Part shown: piece after piece, positions 40,850-50,350 of the stretch
Layout: each line of letters starts with the position of its first letter
Numbering within the stretch: the stretch's first letter is position 1
Origin: Hyphomicrobiales bacterium
GTDB lineage: Bacteria; Pseudomonadota; Alphaproteobacteria; Rhizobiales; Aestuariivirgaceae
NCBI GenBank assembly: GCA_016185245.1
Contig: JACPNZ010000018.1
Span: 62,001 to 126,000 of the forward strand
DNA length: 64,000 nucleotides
Direction of reading: 5' to 3'
Position numbers and translations under genes: made by a program
The notes under the pieces: model-generated
Databases searched by the model: none
The model's input: the letters and a program-made list of their open reading frames with translations, nothing else
Told to the model about the DNA's origin: nothing

Positions 40850-42635
40850 CACCCACCGCAGGAATACGTACCAGGAAGCGCGCGCCCTGCACGGGGCGCT
40901 CGCCGTTTGCGTCGATCTTGCCGTGGCGGTTCTCGGCCCAAATTCGTCCCCTGTGAGCTTCGACGATCTGCTTCGAAATCGACAACCCCAAGCCAGAATT
41001 CGAGCCAAAGCTGCCGTCCGGTCGATCCGTGTAAAATCGATCGAAAATTCGCTCCAGGTTATCAGGTCGAATTCCCGGACCGCAATCATCGACCCGAAAC
41101 TCGACATCCGGTCCGACCCGGCGAATGCGAACACTGAGGCGGGTTCCCGGCGTCGTAAAGGACCGCGCGTTGTCGACGAGGTTGCGGACTACTTGTCCCA
41201 GCCGCGATTCATGGCCGATTACCGTATAGCCCTGCTGGGTGTCGATGCCGTTCGGCAGCCGCGCCACCTCGAAGTCAATGGCGGCCTGATCGTCCTTGCG
41301 GGTTTCATTGGCCAGGGAAACAATTGCCGACAGAAGTTTCATCATGTCGACCGGCCCCGGCTCGGATCTCGCCAGCTCGGCATCAAGACGGGAGGCGTCG
41401 GAAATATCGGTGATCAGACGGTCCAATCGCTTGACGTCGTGCTTAACGATCTCGATCAGCCGGGCCCGTTGCTCATCGGTCTTGACGAATGCCAGGGTCT
41501 CCACCGCGCTGCGTAGTGACGTCAGCGGGTTCTTGAGTTCATGACTCACGTCGGCAGCGAACGCCTCAATCGCATCGATGCGGTTGTAGAGCGCGTTGGT
41601 CATATCCCGGATGGCTCCAGACAGGTGCCCGATCTCGTCGCGCCGGGAACCAAAGTCGGGGATTTCGACACGTCTGCTGATACCACGGCGGACCTGCTCG
41701 GCGGCGGCTGAAAGGCGGCGGATCGGTTCCGCTATGGTTCCAGCCAAAAACACAGAGAGCAACATGGTGACCAGCGCGACGAACCCAAAGGTCAACAGAA
41801 CGACATGGCGTTCGGCCCTCAGGACATCGTCAATCTCGCCGCCGGTGGTTGATAATACCAGGGCTCCAAGTACCGCCCTGTAACGTTGAACCGGCACTGA
41901 CACCAGCACGACAATCTGACGACTTTCGTTCAACCTCACCAGGCTTACCGACGCTCCACTCAGAGCCGCCGCTACCTCGGGGAAGGACTTTCCATTGTCG
42001 AGACCATACTCGCCCATCGGCGGATAATCATAGGCAAACAGCCAGTTCGACGCGCGGTTCCACCAGCGCACAAGGATGGGTTCCTTCCCGGCATCGATTG
42101 GCGGCACATCGCTCTGCACGATGTCGCTGCGGCCGAAAAGGAACCGGCTGTCGACAACCATATTGCCGTCGTTATCGATAATTCTGGCGCGCACAGTGGT
42201 GTTGGTAAGAAGGCGTTTGAGGATAGGGCCTGCCGTTTCCGGATTGATCGGGAAGTCGAGGGCATTGAGCTGACTGGCGTCGGAAGACCCGTCTTCAGAA
42301 GGTACATCCAGGGAATCGGGATCGATGACGATCGATCCGGTATCGATCGTTGCGGAACCCGCCACGGCGGCGGAGATGATGTGGGCCTGTGTCGTCAAGC
42401 TCTGAACGCGGGCGTCGATCAGGCCCTGGCGGAACTGGTTGAAGTAGAGAATACCCGCCACCAGAATAATCAGACCGAGGAGATTGAGCAGCACGATCCG
42501 GCTGGTAAGTCTCTGCGGCGCAAGCCGGTGAATCAATCCGCCGCGGCGTGGACGGGCGACACCGACCGGCATATCGGCCGCGTCATCGCTCTCGGTGCGT
42601 TCCAACCGTTCTGCCGCCTTGAACTTGTTCAGCAT
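40821..42635 (-). CDS. chvG: Sensor histidine kinase ChvG
   Basis: A 604-residue inner-membrane kinase. There are two spans, near residues 48-66 (ILLNLLGLIILVAGILYF-like) and 275-300 (VLLTFGFVALVTMLLSVFLAG), with a large periplasmic sensor between. HAMP follows (IRRLSAAAEQVRRG), then the H-box VSHELKNPLTSLRSA near 375 and ATPase boxes (VRNLVDNARSF, DDCGPGIRPDNLERIFDRFY, GLGLSISKQIVEAH). ChvG senses acid and envelope conditions in rhizobia and is held by ExoR in the periplasm. Part of chvI-chvG-hprK-EIIA-ptsH, reading leftward. Confidence 0.95.
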   Translation of the reverse strand: MLNKFKAAERLERTESDDAADMPVGVARPRRGGLIHRLAPQRLTSRIVLLNLLGLIILVAGILYFNQFRQGLIDARVQSLTTQAHIISAAVAGSATIDTGSIVIDPDSLDVPSEDGSSDASQLNALDFPINPETAGPILKRLLTNTTVRARIIDNDGNMVVDSRFLFGRSDIVQSDVPPIDAGKEPILVRWWNRASNWLFAYDYPPMGEYGLDNGKSFPEVAAALSGASVSLVRLNESRQIVVLVSVPVQRYRAVLGALVLSTTGGEIDDVLRAERHVVLLTFGFVALVTMLLSVFLAGTIAEPIRRLSAAAEQVRRGISRRVEIPDFGSRRDEIGHLSGAIRDMTNALYNRIDAIEAFAADVSHELKNPLTSLRSAVETLAFVKTDEQRARLIEIVKHDVKRLDRLITDISDASRLDAELARSEPGPVDMMKLLSAIVSLANETRKDDQAAIDFEVARLPNGIDTQQGYTVIGHESRLGQVVRNLVDNARSFTTPGTRLSVRIRRVGPDVEFRVDDCGPGIRPDNLERIFDRFYTDRPDGSFGSNSGLGLSISKQIVEAHRGRIWAENRHGKIDANGERPVQGARFLVRIPAVGDDRAPAHKP

Positions 42636-42661
42636 GGGCTGAAGCCCGCCGCTAGCTCTCG

Positions 42662-43372
42662 CTATTGTTCCTTGAACCGGTAGCCGACACCATACAGTGT
42701 TTCGATGCCGTCGAAGGCCAGGTCGACCTGATTGAACTTCTTGCGCAGGCGCTTGATGTGGCTGTCGATGGTCCGGTCGTCGACGTATACCTGATCGTCG
42801 TAGGCCGCATCCATCAGGGCGTCGCGGCTCTTCACGATTCCGGGGCGCTGGGCCAACGACTGAAGGATAAGAAACTCGGTCACGGTTAGGGTCACCGGTT
42901 TGCCGTCCCAGGTGCAGGAATGGCGATCGGGGTCCATCGAAAGCTTGCCACGCTCAATGACCTTGGCAGCCTCCTGAGGTGCGGCAGCGGGATCACGGGC
43001 GCCAGCCCGGCGCAGGACCGCTTTGACTCGCTCGACCAGCAAACGTTGCGAGAACGGCTTCTTAATGAAATCGTCGGCACCCATCTTGAGGCCAAAGAGC
43101 TCGTCGATCTCATCATCCTTCGAGGTCAAGAAGATCACCGGCAAGTCGGTCTTCTGGCGAATGCGGCGCAACAATTCCATGCCATCCATACGCGGCATCT
43201 TGATATCGAATATCGCGATGTCCGGCGGATTGTCCTGCAGACCCTGCAAAGCGGCAGCGCCATCATTGTATTTTTGCACACTGTAGCCCTCGGTCTCCAG
43301 GGTCATGCCCACCGAAGTCAGAATGTTGCGGTCGTCGTCGACCAGCGCGATCGTCGGCATTTTCTTGTTCAT
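42662..43372 (-). CDS. chvI: Response regulator ChvI
   Basis: A 236-residue OmpR-type regulator. The receiver has acidic pocket DDDRN near residue 12, phospho-Asp in [13 protein letters not shown] near 57 and the conserved Lys in [12 protein letters not shown] near 105. The C-terminal winged helix includes [19 protein letters not shown] near 160 and [18 protein letters not shown] near 205. It pairs with ChvG, whose gene starts 26 bases downstream, and in rhizobia controls acid, envelope and exopolysaccharide genes. The divergent hugZ starts about 100 bases away. Confidence 0.97.
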   Translation of the reverse strand: MNKKMPTIALVDDDRNILTSVGMTLETEGYSVQKYNDGAAALQGLQDNPPDIAIFDIKMPRMDGMELLRRIRQKTDLPVIFLTSKDDEIDELFGLKMGADDFIKKPFSQRLLVERVKAVLRRAGARDPAAAPQEAAKVIERGKLSMDPDRHSCTWDGKPVTLTVTEFLILQSLAQRPGIVKSRDALMDAAYDDQVYVDDRTIDSHIKRLRKKFNQVDLAFDGIETLYGVGYRFKEQ

Positions 43373-43469
43373 CCTTGGTTGGTTCCCGTGGACCGGCTCT
43401 AGGGGTGGAACTGGAACAAAATGTGGCGGACATGATAGGTGTTCCAGGTCCCGATTGCGAGGTCAGATC

Positions 43470-44180
43470 ATGACAAGCTCCAGAAGTTTCAGTGGAAACG
43501 ATGCAAGAAGGCTTTTGCGACGGGCACGCATCGCTACCCTGGCGACGCTCAACCGGGAGGGCGGAACGCCCTACGCTTCTCTGGCGAATGTGGCGACCGA
43601 TGTGGATGGCGCTCCCATTATCTTGGTTTCCAGTCTAGCGTGGCACACCCGAAACCTGGTCGCCGATGGCCGGGCCAGCCTCCTGGTGGCGGAGCCGGCG
43701 CCAGAAGGCGACGCCCTGACCGGGGCGCGGGTGACCTTCATTGGGCGCTTCCGGCCAGCGGACAATCCGCGCTTGCGGCGGCGATACCTGGCCCACCACC
43801 CCGAGGCTGAGCCTTACGCCAATTTCGGCGATTTCGGCTTTTGGCGACTCGAATCCGAGCAGATTCATGCCATTGCCGGCTTTGGCCGGATTGAGACGCT
43901 CTCCGTCGGCGAGGTGTTTCCGGAAGCGACCGAGATGGCGGACTTGGAAACAAGGGCCGTCGAACACATGAACTCCGACCACGGTGGGGCGGCGCAACGC
44001 TTGGTCACCGAATTGCTTGCCGCCCCGGCGGGTAACTGGCAGGTGGCGGCCATCGATCCCGATGGGGCTAGTTTAACTTGTGGCGAGCGAAGCCTGAGAC
44101 TGGAATTTCCAGCGCCGGTCTTCGACCCGGAATCACTCAGTCGGGGCCTAGCGGAGCTCCTGAAGAAAACACATGAATGA
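43470..44180 (+). CDS. HugZ family pyridoxamine 5'-phosphate oxidase-like protein
   Basis: A 236-residue protein. The start at 43470 (MTSSRSFSGNDARRLLRRAR) excludes an implausible upstream extension in chvI. The first 140 residues form a split-barrel FMN/haem-binding domain (RIATLATLNREGGTPYASLANVA; ILVSSLAWHTRNL; FWRLESEQIHAIAGFGR). The C-terminus is a DUF2470 domain with VEHMNSDHGGAAQRLV near 170. HugZ proteins bind or degrade haem for iron release. It lies between chvI and pckA, a place where rhizobia often have such a gene. Confidence 0.88.
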   Translation: MTSSRSFSGNDARRLLRRARIATLATLNREGGTPYASLANVATDVDGAPIILVSSLAWHTRNLVADGRASLLVAEPAPEGDALTGARVTFIGRFRPADNPRLRRRYLAHHPEAEPYANFGDFGFWRLESEQIHAIAGFGRIETLSVGEVFPEATEMADLETRAVEHMNSDHGGAAQRLVTELLAAPAGNWQVAAIDPDGASLTCGERSLRLEFPAPVFDPESLSRGLAELLKKTHE

Positions 44181-44309
44181 CTATTATCTATCAAATTATG
44201 ATGTTCGGTACCGCAATTATATGAGTTGATATTTGCTTTATTGCATCATTTTTCTTGCTGTGATTGACGTAGCACCATAGGCTGCATCCACTACGTGGAG
44301 GAAAGCCCA

Positions 44310-45917
44310 ATGGACACAGCTACCGACAACCGGATTCGTTCGCAGCTTTCCGATCTCGGCCTCAAATGGGTCGATGCCATATCGTGGAATGCCCCGGTGG
44401 CTTCGCTTTACCAGCAGGCGGTTGCTCGTGGCGAAGGCCTGATAGCAGATGGTGGAGCGCTGGTGGTTTCAACCGGCAGCCACACCGGACGGAGCCCTGG
44501 CGACAAATTCATCGTGCGCGAAGCGGCGACAGAAAACACGATCTGGTGGGACAACAACAAATCAATGACTCGGGCCCAGTTCGACGTCCTCAAACGGGAT
44601 TTCATGGCCCACGCTCGACTTAAGAGCCTCTTCGTGCAGGACCTCCAGGCCGGGGCCGATCCTGCCTATAGTCTGCCGACCCGTGTTATCTGCGAGTATG
44701 CCTGGCATGCGCTATTCATCCGGCACCTGCTCATCGTTCCGGCCAGCCGCGAAGGTTCCGCTCCGCAGCTGACGGTCATCGACCTGCCGAGCTTCAAAGC
44801 CGATCCGGCGCGCCACGGCACGCGGAGCGAAACCGTCATCGCCCTCGACCTTGCCAACGGCCTAGTGCTGATCGGCGGCACCCAGTACGCCGGCGAAATG
44901 AAAAAATCGGTATTCACGGTTCTGAACTATGTGCTGCCGGATCGTGGAGTGATGCCCATGCATTGTTCCGCCAATGTCGGTACCGTGGGCGACTGCGCCG
45001 TCTTTTTCGGCCTTTCCGGCACTGGCAAGACAACGCTTTCCGCCGATCCGTGGCGCACTTTGATCGGCGACGACGAGCATGGCTGGTCCGAGACCGGCGT
45101 ATTCAATTTTGAAGGCGGCTGCTATGCCAAGGTCATCAGGATCTCGCCAGAGGCCGAGCCGGAGATCCACGCCACGACGCGGAGCTGGGGCACGGTGCTG
45201 GAAAACGTCGGCATCGATGTCGATACACGCAGTCTCGATCTCGACGACGCTTCGGTGACGGAGAACACCCGTTCGGCCTACCCGCTGAGCACCATTGCCA
45301 ATGCCAGCCGCACCGGACGCGCTCCGATCCCCAAGACCATTGTCATGTTGACGGCAGATGCCTTCGGCGTGTTGCCACCGATCGCCCGGCTGACTTCCCA
45401 GCAGGCCATGTATCACTTCCTTTCGGGCTACACCGCCAAGGTAGCCGGAACCGAACATGGCGTGACCGAGCCGCAGGCGACCTTCTCGACCTGCTTCGGG
45501 GCACCGTTCATTCCGCGCCATCCCGGTGTCTACGGCAATATGCTCCGCAACCTTATCGCCAAGCACAAGGTTTCGTGCTTCCTCGTCAATACCGGCTGGA
45601 CGGGCGGCGCCTTTGGTATTGGCCATCGCATGCCGATTAAGGCCACCAGAACCTTGCTGAATGCGGCCCTCGACGGTTTGCTCGCCGATGCCGAGATGCG
45701 GACCGACGAGAATTTCGGGTTCCAGGTTCCAGTTGCCGTGGCGGGAGTTGACCCGAATATACTGAACCCACGCCGCACCTGGGCCGACGGCAAAGCCTAT
45801 GACGAGCAGGCTCGAAAGCTCGTCGGCATGTTCGTGCATAATTTCGCCCGCTTCGAAGGCCTGGTCGGCGCTGACGTGAAAGCGGCAAGCCCCGCGGCGC
45901 TGATCGCGGCAGAATAG
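44310..45917 (+). CDS. pckA: Phosphoenolpyruvate carboxykinase (ATP)
   Basis: A 535-residue gluconeogenic enzyme that makes PEP from oxaloacetate. The ATG at 44310 follows GGAGGA at 7 bases; an in-frame GTG at 44295 is less likely. The signature [17 protein letters not shown] lies near residue 234, with metal ligands in [10 protein letters not shown] just before it and GDDEHGW after. [15 protein letters not shown] near 430 is the C-terminal substrate region. The AT-rich stretch 44181-44290 likely holds its promoter. Beside chvI-chvG, as in Agrobacterium and Sinorhizobium, where ChvI affects it. Confidence 0.97.
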   Translation: MDTATDNRIRSQLSDLGLKWVDAISWNAPVASLYQQAVARGEGLIADGGALVVSTGSHTGRSPGDKFIVREAATENTIWWDNNKSMTRAQFDVLKRDFMAHARLKSLFVQDLQAGADPAYSLPTRVICEYAWHALFIRHLLIVPASREGSAPQLTVIDLPSFKADPARHGTRSETVIALDLANGLVLIGGTQYAGEMKKSVFTVLNYVLPDRGVMPMHCSANVGTVGDCAVFFGLSGTGKTTLSADPWRTLIGDDEHGWSETGVFNFEGGCYAKVIRISPEAEPEIHATTRSWGTVLENVGIDVDTRSLDLDDASVTENTRSAYPLSTIANASRTGRAPIPKTIVMLTADAFGVLPPIARLTSQQAMYHFLSGYTAKVAGTEHGVTEPQATFSTCFGAPFIPRHPGVYGNMLRNLIAKHKVSCFLVNTGWTGGAFGIGHRMPIKATRTLLNAALDGLLADAEMRTDENFGFQVPVAVAGVDPNILNPRRTWADGKAYDEQARKLVGMFVHNFARFEGLVGADVKAASPAALIAAE

Positions 45918-45920
45918 ATT

Positions 45921-46517
45921 CTATGCCTGATACTCATGTGACGAACACAGTTGCCCGGCTTCTTCGGAGCTGATCGGCTCATCGAACAGCATGCAGAGGT
46001 GCGGACCGCGCGCATGCGACTCGCGGCCCCGTTCACGGAAGAAGCGACAGGAGACGCAGATGCCAAAGTGCGGCAACCCGGCACGCGCCACCTCTGCCTC
46101 CAACATCTCAGCAAGGTTCCGGCCCAGCCGCCTGCGGGCCTTGTTGCCAAGCTCATCGGCTGACATAACAAGACGCCTCCACGGATCGAGCTCCAGTACG
46201 GCCTGCCCTTGCGGTGTCAGCATGAGAGCGACGGACCGCCGTTCATCCGGGCGTCGCGACTTAACGATCAGGCCCTTTTTTTCCAGCGTCTTAACCGTTT
46301 GTGAAACGGTACCCTTGGTGGCCCCGAGATATTTCGTCAGAACGCTCGGTACGTTGGAAAAACGATTGGCACGGGCGACAAAACGCAATGCCTCCCATTG
46401 CGCCGGGTTGAGTCCCGCCGAATGCTCGTTGGCGCGCATCAGGCGGAGCAATCTTTGCAGCCGAGAGGCGATAACCTCCCCGCTCACTTGTCCTTTGTCG
46501 TCGTCGGCTTCGCGCAT
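45921..46517 (-). CDS. MarR family regulator with C-terminal Cys/His cluster
   Basis: A 198-residue protein. Residues 15-145 form a MarR winged helix (LNPAQWEALRFVARA; GATKGTVSQTVKTLEKKGLI; wing RRPDERRSVALMLTPQG). After it the chain carries a cysteine pattern: CVSC, then HLC 17 residues on, then CSSH near the end. This is consistent with a bound Zn or Fe-S centre and hence metal or redox sensing; no ligand is known. It is the last of a minus-strand run with the dehydrogenase-like, GNAT and deacetylase-like genes, 12 bases after the first of these, so it probably regulates that run. Confidence 0.85.
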   Translation of the reverse strand: MREADDDKGQVSGEVIASRLQRLLRLMRANEHSAGLNPAQWEALRFVARANRFSNVPSVLTKYLGATKGTVSQTVKTLEKKGLIVKSRRPDERRSVALMLTPQGQAVLELDPWRRLVMSADELGNKARRRLGRNLAEMLEAEVARAGLPHFGICVSCRFFRERGRESHARGPHLCMLFDEPISSEEAGQLCSSHEYQA

Positions 46518-46529
46518 GTGCTTGTATCG

Positions 46530-47423
46530 TCACTTGCTGATGCCATTAATCTTGAGAAGCACGTCGATGAGGCGTGGCACGAAGCGCTCGCCGTAGCCTT
46601 GATTCTCGGCCATGACAAAGAGTTGATGCACAGTCTCGGCGAGAAAAGACGCAACCGGCATGGTCTCGGTCATGTTGGTATAGTAACGGAGATCCTTGCG
46701 CGCGTTGCGAATGGCGAATTTTGCGTGGCTATCGTCGTCGGAAAGCGGAACGTTGATCAGACGGCCAAACATCACCGATGCCGCCCCGCCCGACATGACA
46801 ATATCGCGGAAGGCCTGCATGTCGACGCCAGCCCTGGTTGCCACCGCAATGGCTTCCGCCGCCAGGGCGGCATTGCCAAGTGACAGAAAGTTATTGAGAA
46901 GCTTCAGCCGATGACCGGCGCCAACGTCGCCGGCGTAGACGATTGTATCGGCAAAGCAATCGAGCACTGGCCGAATGCGAGCCAGCACGTCCTTGGGACC
47001 GCCGGTCATGAGGCCGAGCGTTCCGGCCTCTGCCTCCTTTGGCGTGCGCGTCATCGGGGTGTCGATAAAGTGACCTCCCTTGGCTGCGACGTCGACCGCT
47101 ATCTTCTCTGTTGAATCTGGCTCCGCCGTTGAGCAGTCGGCAATGATGAAACCCTCGCCCACTGCGCCAAGAAGCCCGTATTCGCCATAGATCGCCTGCT
47201 CTACTTCCGGAGTACCGGTGACGCAGAGGATCACCGCATCGCAGGATTTAGCCAACGCATGCGGACTGCCGACCTCCTTGGCCCCCTTGGCGATGAGGTC
47301 GTCGACCGGTGCCCGGTTGCGATGACCGACGACGGAAAGTTCGAATCCCTTTTTCAGGATATTCTTGCCGATGCCATGACCCATGAGGCCGACACCGATC
47401 AATCCGACATGCTTGATAATCAT
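46530..47423 (-). CDS. NAD(P)-dependent oxidoreductase, 3-hydroxyisobutyrate dehydrogenase family
   Basis: A 297-residue beta-hydroxyacid dehydrogenase. The start at 47423 (MIIKHVGLIGVGLMGHGIGK) places the dinucleotide motif GLIGVGLMGHGI at the N-terminus, with AAGGAA upstream. Substrate-side motifs are FIDTPMTRTPKEAEAGTLGLMTGG near residue 125 and the catalytic Lys in GAGHRLKLLNNFLSLGN near 172. Relatives reduce semialdehydes or oxidise 3-hydroxy acids; the substrate here is unknown. Genomic company suggests handling an aldehyde or hydroxy acid arising from the PLP enzyme at 49001-50347. Confidence 0.88.
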   Translation of the reverse strand: MIIKHVGLIGVGLMGHGIGKNILKKGFELSVVGHRNRAPVDDLIAKGAKEVGSPHALAKSCDAVILCVTGTPEVEQAIYGEYGLLGAVGEGFIIADCSTAEPDSTEKIAVDVAAKGGHFIDTPMTRTPKEAEAGTLGLMTGGPKDVLARIRPVLDCFADTIVYAGDVGAGHRLKLLNNFLSLGNAALAAEAIAVATRAGVDMQAFRDIVMSGGAASVMFGRLINVPLSDDDSHAKFAIRNARKDLRYYTNMTETMPVASFLAETVHQLFVMAENQGYGERFVPRLIDVLLKINGISK

Positions 47424-47434
47424 GTTGATTCCTT

Positions 47435-47899
47435 TCAGTCGATAAACGCGGCAAGGTCTTCCCTCTCGAGAAGGTACAGTCTGTCTTCTTCCTTGCAAAC
47501 AAATCCCAGGCGCCGATAAAACCGGGCTGCCGCCTCGTTTGAAACATCGACCTCGAGCTTGATGAACTCAGCACCACGGCTGGCGACGCGCTTGGCAGCC
47601 TGTCGCAAGAGGTGCTGGCCGACGTTGTGTCCGCGGGCGGTGCCATCCACATAGAGATCCACAACATAGGCGCCCCTGGTGCCCCGCCAGGTTGAAAACG
47701 TCATCAGCGTCAAGCAGGCGCCGATCAGTCGTCCGGCTTGATCCGCAACGGTTATGTCGATGAGATCGCAATTTTCAACGAGCGCAGCGCCGCTCACAAA
47801 GGGCGTAGTATTGGCGCCGATGTCCGCAGCTAGCTTTCGCACCATGGCGGCTACCGCGTCCGCCTCGTCAAGCCGCATCTTGCGATATTCGATGATCAT
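47435..47899 (-). CDS. GNAT family N-acetyltransferase
   Basis: A 154-residue single-domain acetyltransferase. The acetyl-CoA site is DLYVDGTARGHNVGQHLLRQA near residue 88, a variant of R/Q-x-x-G-x-G/A in which the first position is RGHNVG. The last part SNEAAARFYRRLGFVCKEED is the usual GNAT C-terminal helix-strand. Its start overlaps the stop of the deacetylase-like gene by 4 bases, so an acetyltransferase and a predicted deacetylase are translationally coupled. The acceptor is unknown; an amine such as AEP or a polyamine is a guess from context. Confidence 0.87.
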   Translation of the reverse strand: MIIEYRKMRLDEADAVAAMVRKLAADIGANTTPFVSGAALVENCDLIDITVADQAGRLIGACLTLMTFSTWRGTRGAYVVDLYVDGTARGHNVGQHLLRQAAKRVASRGAEFIKLEVDVSNEAAARFYRRLGFVCKEEDRLYLLEREDLAAFID

Positions 47900-48927
47900 G
47901 CGTGAAGCCCTTGCAGCAGGCTTGCAAGATTGGCACCGAGATGCGGCGAAGCATAACCGCCCTCCTGGATAACCAGAATAGGTTTGGCGACTTCTGCGAT
48001 CATTTTGCCAATTTCGGCAAACTCCGCGGTTTCGATGGCAAAGCCCTTGAACGGATCGTCCACCGCGATGTCGAGACCGGCAGCGAGAACGAGAACGTCT
48101 GGAGCAAAATCAGCCAATCGCTCCAAAGCCTTAGATAGCGCTTTGCGATAAGGCATGATTGTCGTGCCGCGTTCCAGTGGCAGGTTGAGGTTGAAACCCT
48201 CGCCAGCGCCGCTGCCACGCTCTTCCTCATAACCCCAGAAAAAGGGATAAAAACGCCTGGGGTGGGCGTGAATGGAGACGGTGAGCACATCGGCCCGATC
48301 ATAGAATATCGCCTCAGTGCCATTGCCGTGATGCACGTCGATGTCGAGAATAGCCGCCCTCTTTCCCGCCCTGGTGAGAAGCTCGGCGGCGATGGCGGCA
48401 TTGTTGAGATAGCAAAACCCGGCTGCGATGTCGGCGGCGGCGTGATGCCCGGGCGGGCGGCACAGAGCATAGACGAGACGCTCACCGCCCAGAATGAGGG
48501 CGGCGGCATGAGCCGCCGTTCCAGCACTCGCCCGCGCAGAGGCCCAGGTGTCGGCGGTTATCGGGCAGGACCCGTCACCCAAATGAAAACCGCATTGACC
48601 GACGACGCTGTCGGGATAACCCGCCGGCGGCAACCCCGGACGCCCCAGTGCAAAGACATTGGCAGATGGAGTTTCGCTGGCGTCAGGGATTCGTTTCCAG
48701 CGCTCCCACAGGGTATCGAGGAAGGCAATGTAGCGGCGATCATGGACGAACGCGAGCGTCTCGCCCAAGATATCCGGAGGAGCGACCACTGGGCCTCCGA
48801 CACGGCGAACGCCATCGAGCAACATGTCGATGCGCTCGGGCCGTTCCGGGATCGGCTGCAACCTCCCGGAGACTACGAATTCGCTCGGCGCGTGGCGGCG
48901 CTGCGCTTCGTCGAATACGGTGATCAT
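47896..48927 (-). CDS. Histone deacetylase-fold amidohydrolase (acetylpolyamine amidohydrolase-like)
   Basis: A 343-residue zinc hydrolase of the HDAC/acetoin utilisation/APAH superfamily. The active-site His pair is in CRPPGHHAAADIAAGFCYLNNAA near residue 155, and the metal ligands are in AAILDIDVHHGNGTEAIFYD near 190 and LDIAVDDPFKGF near 278. The EGGY oxyanion Tyr motif is in LVIQEGGYASPHLG near 322. FFWGYEEERG fits the bacterial APAH-type group. It should remove acetyl from a small N-acetylated amine. It heads the minus run to GNAT, dehydrogenase and MarR and is divergent from the class III PLP gene by 73 bases. Confidence 0.88.
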   Translation of the reverse strand: MITVFDEAQRRHAPSEFVVSGRLQPIPERPERIDMLLDGVRRVGGPVVAPPDILGETLAFVHDRRYIAFLDTLWERWKRIPDASETPSANVFALGRPGLPPAGYPDSVVGQCGFHLGDGSCPITADTWASARASAGTAAHAAALILGGERLVYALCRPPGHHAAADIAAGFCYLNNAAIAAELLTRAGKRAAILDIDVHHGNGTEAIFYDRADVLTVSIHAHPRRFYPFFWGYEEERGSGAGEGFNLNLPLERGTTIMPYRKALSKALERLADFAPDVLVLAAGLDIAVDDPFKGFAIETAEFAEIGKMIAEVAKPILVIQEGGYASPHLGANLASLLQGLHA

Positions 48928-49000
48928 CGGTTTGCCGGCCCCCTAGAACTTCTGCTACTAGCTTGACACGGGTTCCATTCAAATCAAGGCGAATTCACGC

Positions 49001-50347
49001 ATGTCAGCTGCTGCCCCCTTGCCACCCAGTATTCATTCCATCGGCAGTCTTCCGAAGGTCGCCTGGGCCAAGGGAAGCTATGTCTATGACGCCGCCGGCA
49101 AACAGTACATCGACGGATCAGGCGGCCCGGCCGTCTATTGCATCGGTCACGGCAATCCGGAAGTGAATCAAGCAATCAAGGCGCAGCTTGACCGCGTCGC
49201 CCATGGCTACCGTTACAACTTCACGTCAGACGCCCTGGAGGAACTCACCGAGATTATCCGTGCGAGATGTGGCGGAACGTTGCAGCATATGGTCTATGTC
49301 ACCGGTGGCTCGGAAGCGGTCGAGTCCTGCCTCAAACTAGCATTGCAATATCATGCCGCCTGCGGCGAGATGAGCCGCCGCCGGTTCATTGCTCGCGAAC
49401 GTTCCTGGCATGGCAACACCCTCGGCGCCCTGTCGGTGTCCGGGTTTCTCGAACGGAAGAAGGCTTTCGAAGGCTCCTTGCTCGATGTCTCGCGCCTGTC
49501 TCCGGCCAATGTCTATCGCCCTGTCGCCGGCGCTACGGCTGAAACCGCCGGCGAGGCCTGCGCCCAGGAACTCGAGAGCGAAATCTTGAGACTTGGCCCG
49601 GAGAAGTTCGCCGCCTTCATTTTCGAGCCTGTTGTTGGTGCGGCCGGCGGCTGCGTGCCGGCCCCACCCGGGTATGCCAAACGCGTGCGTGAGGTCTGTG
49701 ACAAGTACGGCGTGCTGATGATCTCCGATGAAGTCATGTCGGGGGCGGGCCGTTGCGGTAGCTGGCGAGCGCTCGAAGCGGATGGAGTTGAGCCCGACAT
49801 CATGGCAGTCGCAAAGGGCCTCGCCGCCGGTTATCTGCCTTTGGGAGCCGCCATCTATTCAAACAAGGTTGCGGACGCCATCCACGGCGCCCATGGTGCT
49901 CCGATGACCGGGCATACTTTCACCGGCCATACCGCCTGCTGCGCTGCCGGCGCGGCTGTCCAGAAGATTGTCGCGCGGGAAAAACTCGTCGAGCGTGTGC
50001 GAGACAATGAAGTCGTTCTCAAGGCCATGATCACCGAAGCAATGCAGGGGGTGGAGGCCGTCGGCGACATCCGCGGCCGGGGTTACTTCATCGCCACCGA
50101 ACTGGTGGCCAACCGCAACACCAGGGTGCCGTTCCCGGCGGAACACAAGCTCTACATGCGCATCCGTCAGCAAGCCTTCGACAACGGCCTGATCTGCTAT
50201 CCGGTCGGCGGCAATGTCGACGGAGTGAATGGCGATGCCGTCATCCTGGCGCCGCCCTATAACGCGACCTCCGCCGAGTTGGATGAGATCGTGTCAAAGA
50301 TGGCCAAGTCCGTCAGACAGGTACTTGCGGCGACCGGCGTCGGCTGA
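49001..50347 (+). CDS. Class III PLP-dependent aminotransferase-family enzyme (PbfA-type lyase or transaminase)
   Basis: A 448-residue fold-type I PLP enzyme. Landmarks are GSGGPAVYCIGHGNPEV near residue 38, VTGGSEAVESCLKLA near 100, the PLP Asp in GVLMISDEVMSGAGRCG near 245 and the Schiff-base Lys in DIMAVAKGLAAGYLPLGA near 273. The phosphate-contact region is MTGHTFTGHTACCAAG. In phosphonate clusters a class III family member, PbfA, eliminates ammonia from (R)-1-hydroxy-2-aminoethylphosphonate to give phosphonoacetaldehyde, the PhnW product; this neighbourhood fits that. It could instead be an omega-amine or polyamine transaminase paired with the divergent deacetylase. Stop is 3 bases from the convergent phn operon end. 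Confidence 0.85.
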   Translation: MSAAAPLPPSIHSIGSLPKVAWAKGSYVYDAAGKQYIDGSGGPAVYCIGHGNPEVNQAIKAQLDRVAHGYRYNFTSDALEELTEIIRARCGGTLQHMVYVTGGSEAVESCLKLALQYHAACGEMSRRRFIARERSWHGNTLGALSVSGFLERKKAFEGSLLDVSRLSPANVYRPVAGATAETAGEACAQELESEILRLGPEKFAAFIFEPVVGAAGGCVPAPPGYAKRVREVCDKYGVLMISDEVMSGAGRCGSWRALEADGVEPDIMAVAKGLAAGYLPLGAAIYSNKVADAIHGAHGAPMTGHTFTGHTACCAAGAAVQKIVAREKLVERVRDNEVVLKAMITEAMQGVEAVGDIRGRGYFIATELVANRNTRVPFPAEHKLYMRIRQQAFDNGLICYPVGGNVDGVNGDAVILAPPYNATSAELDEIVSKMAKSVRQVLAATGVG

Positions 50348-50350
50348 GAC

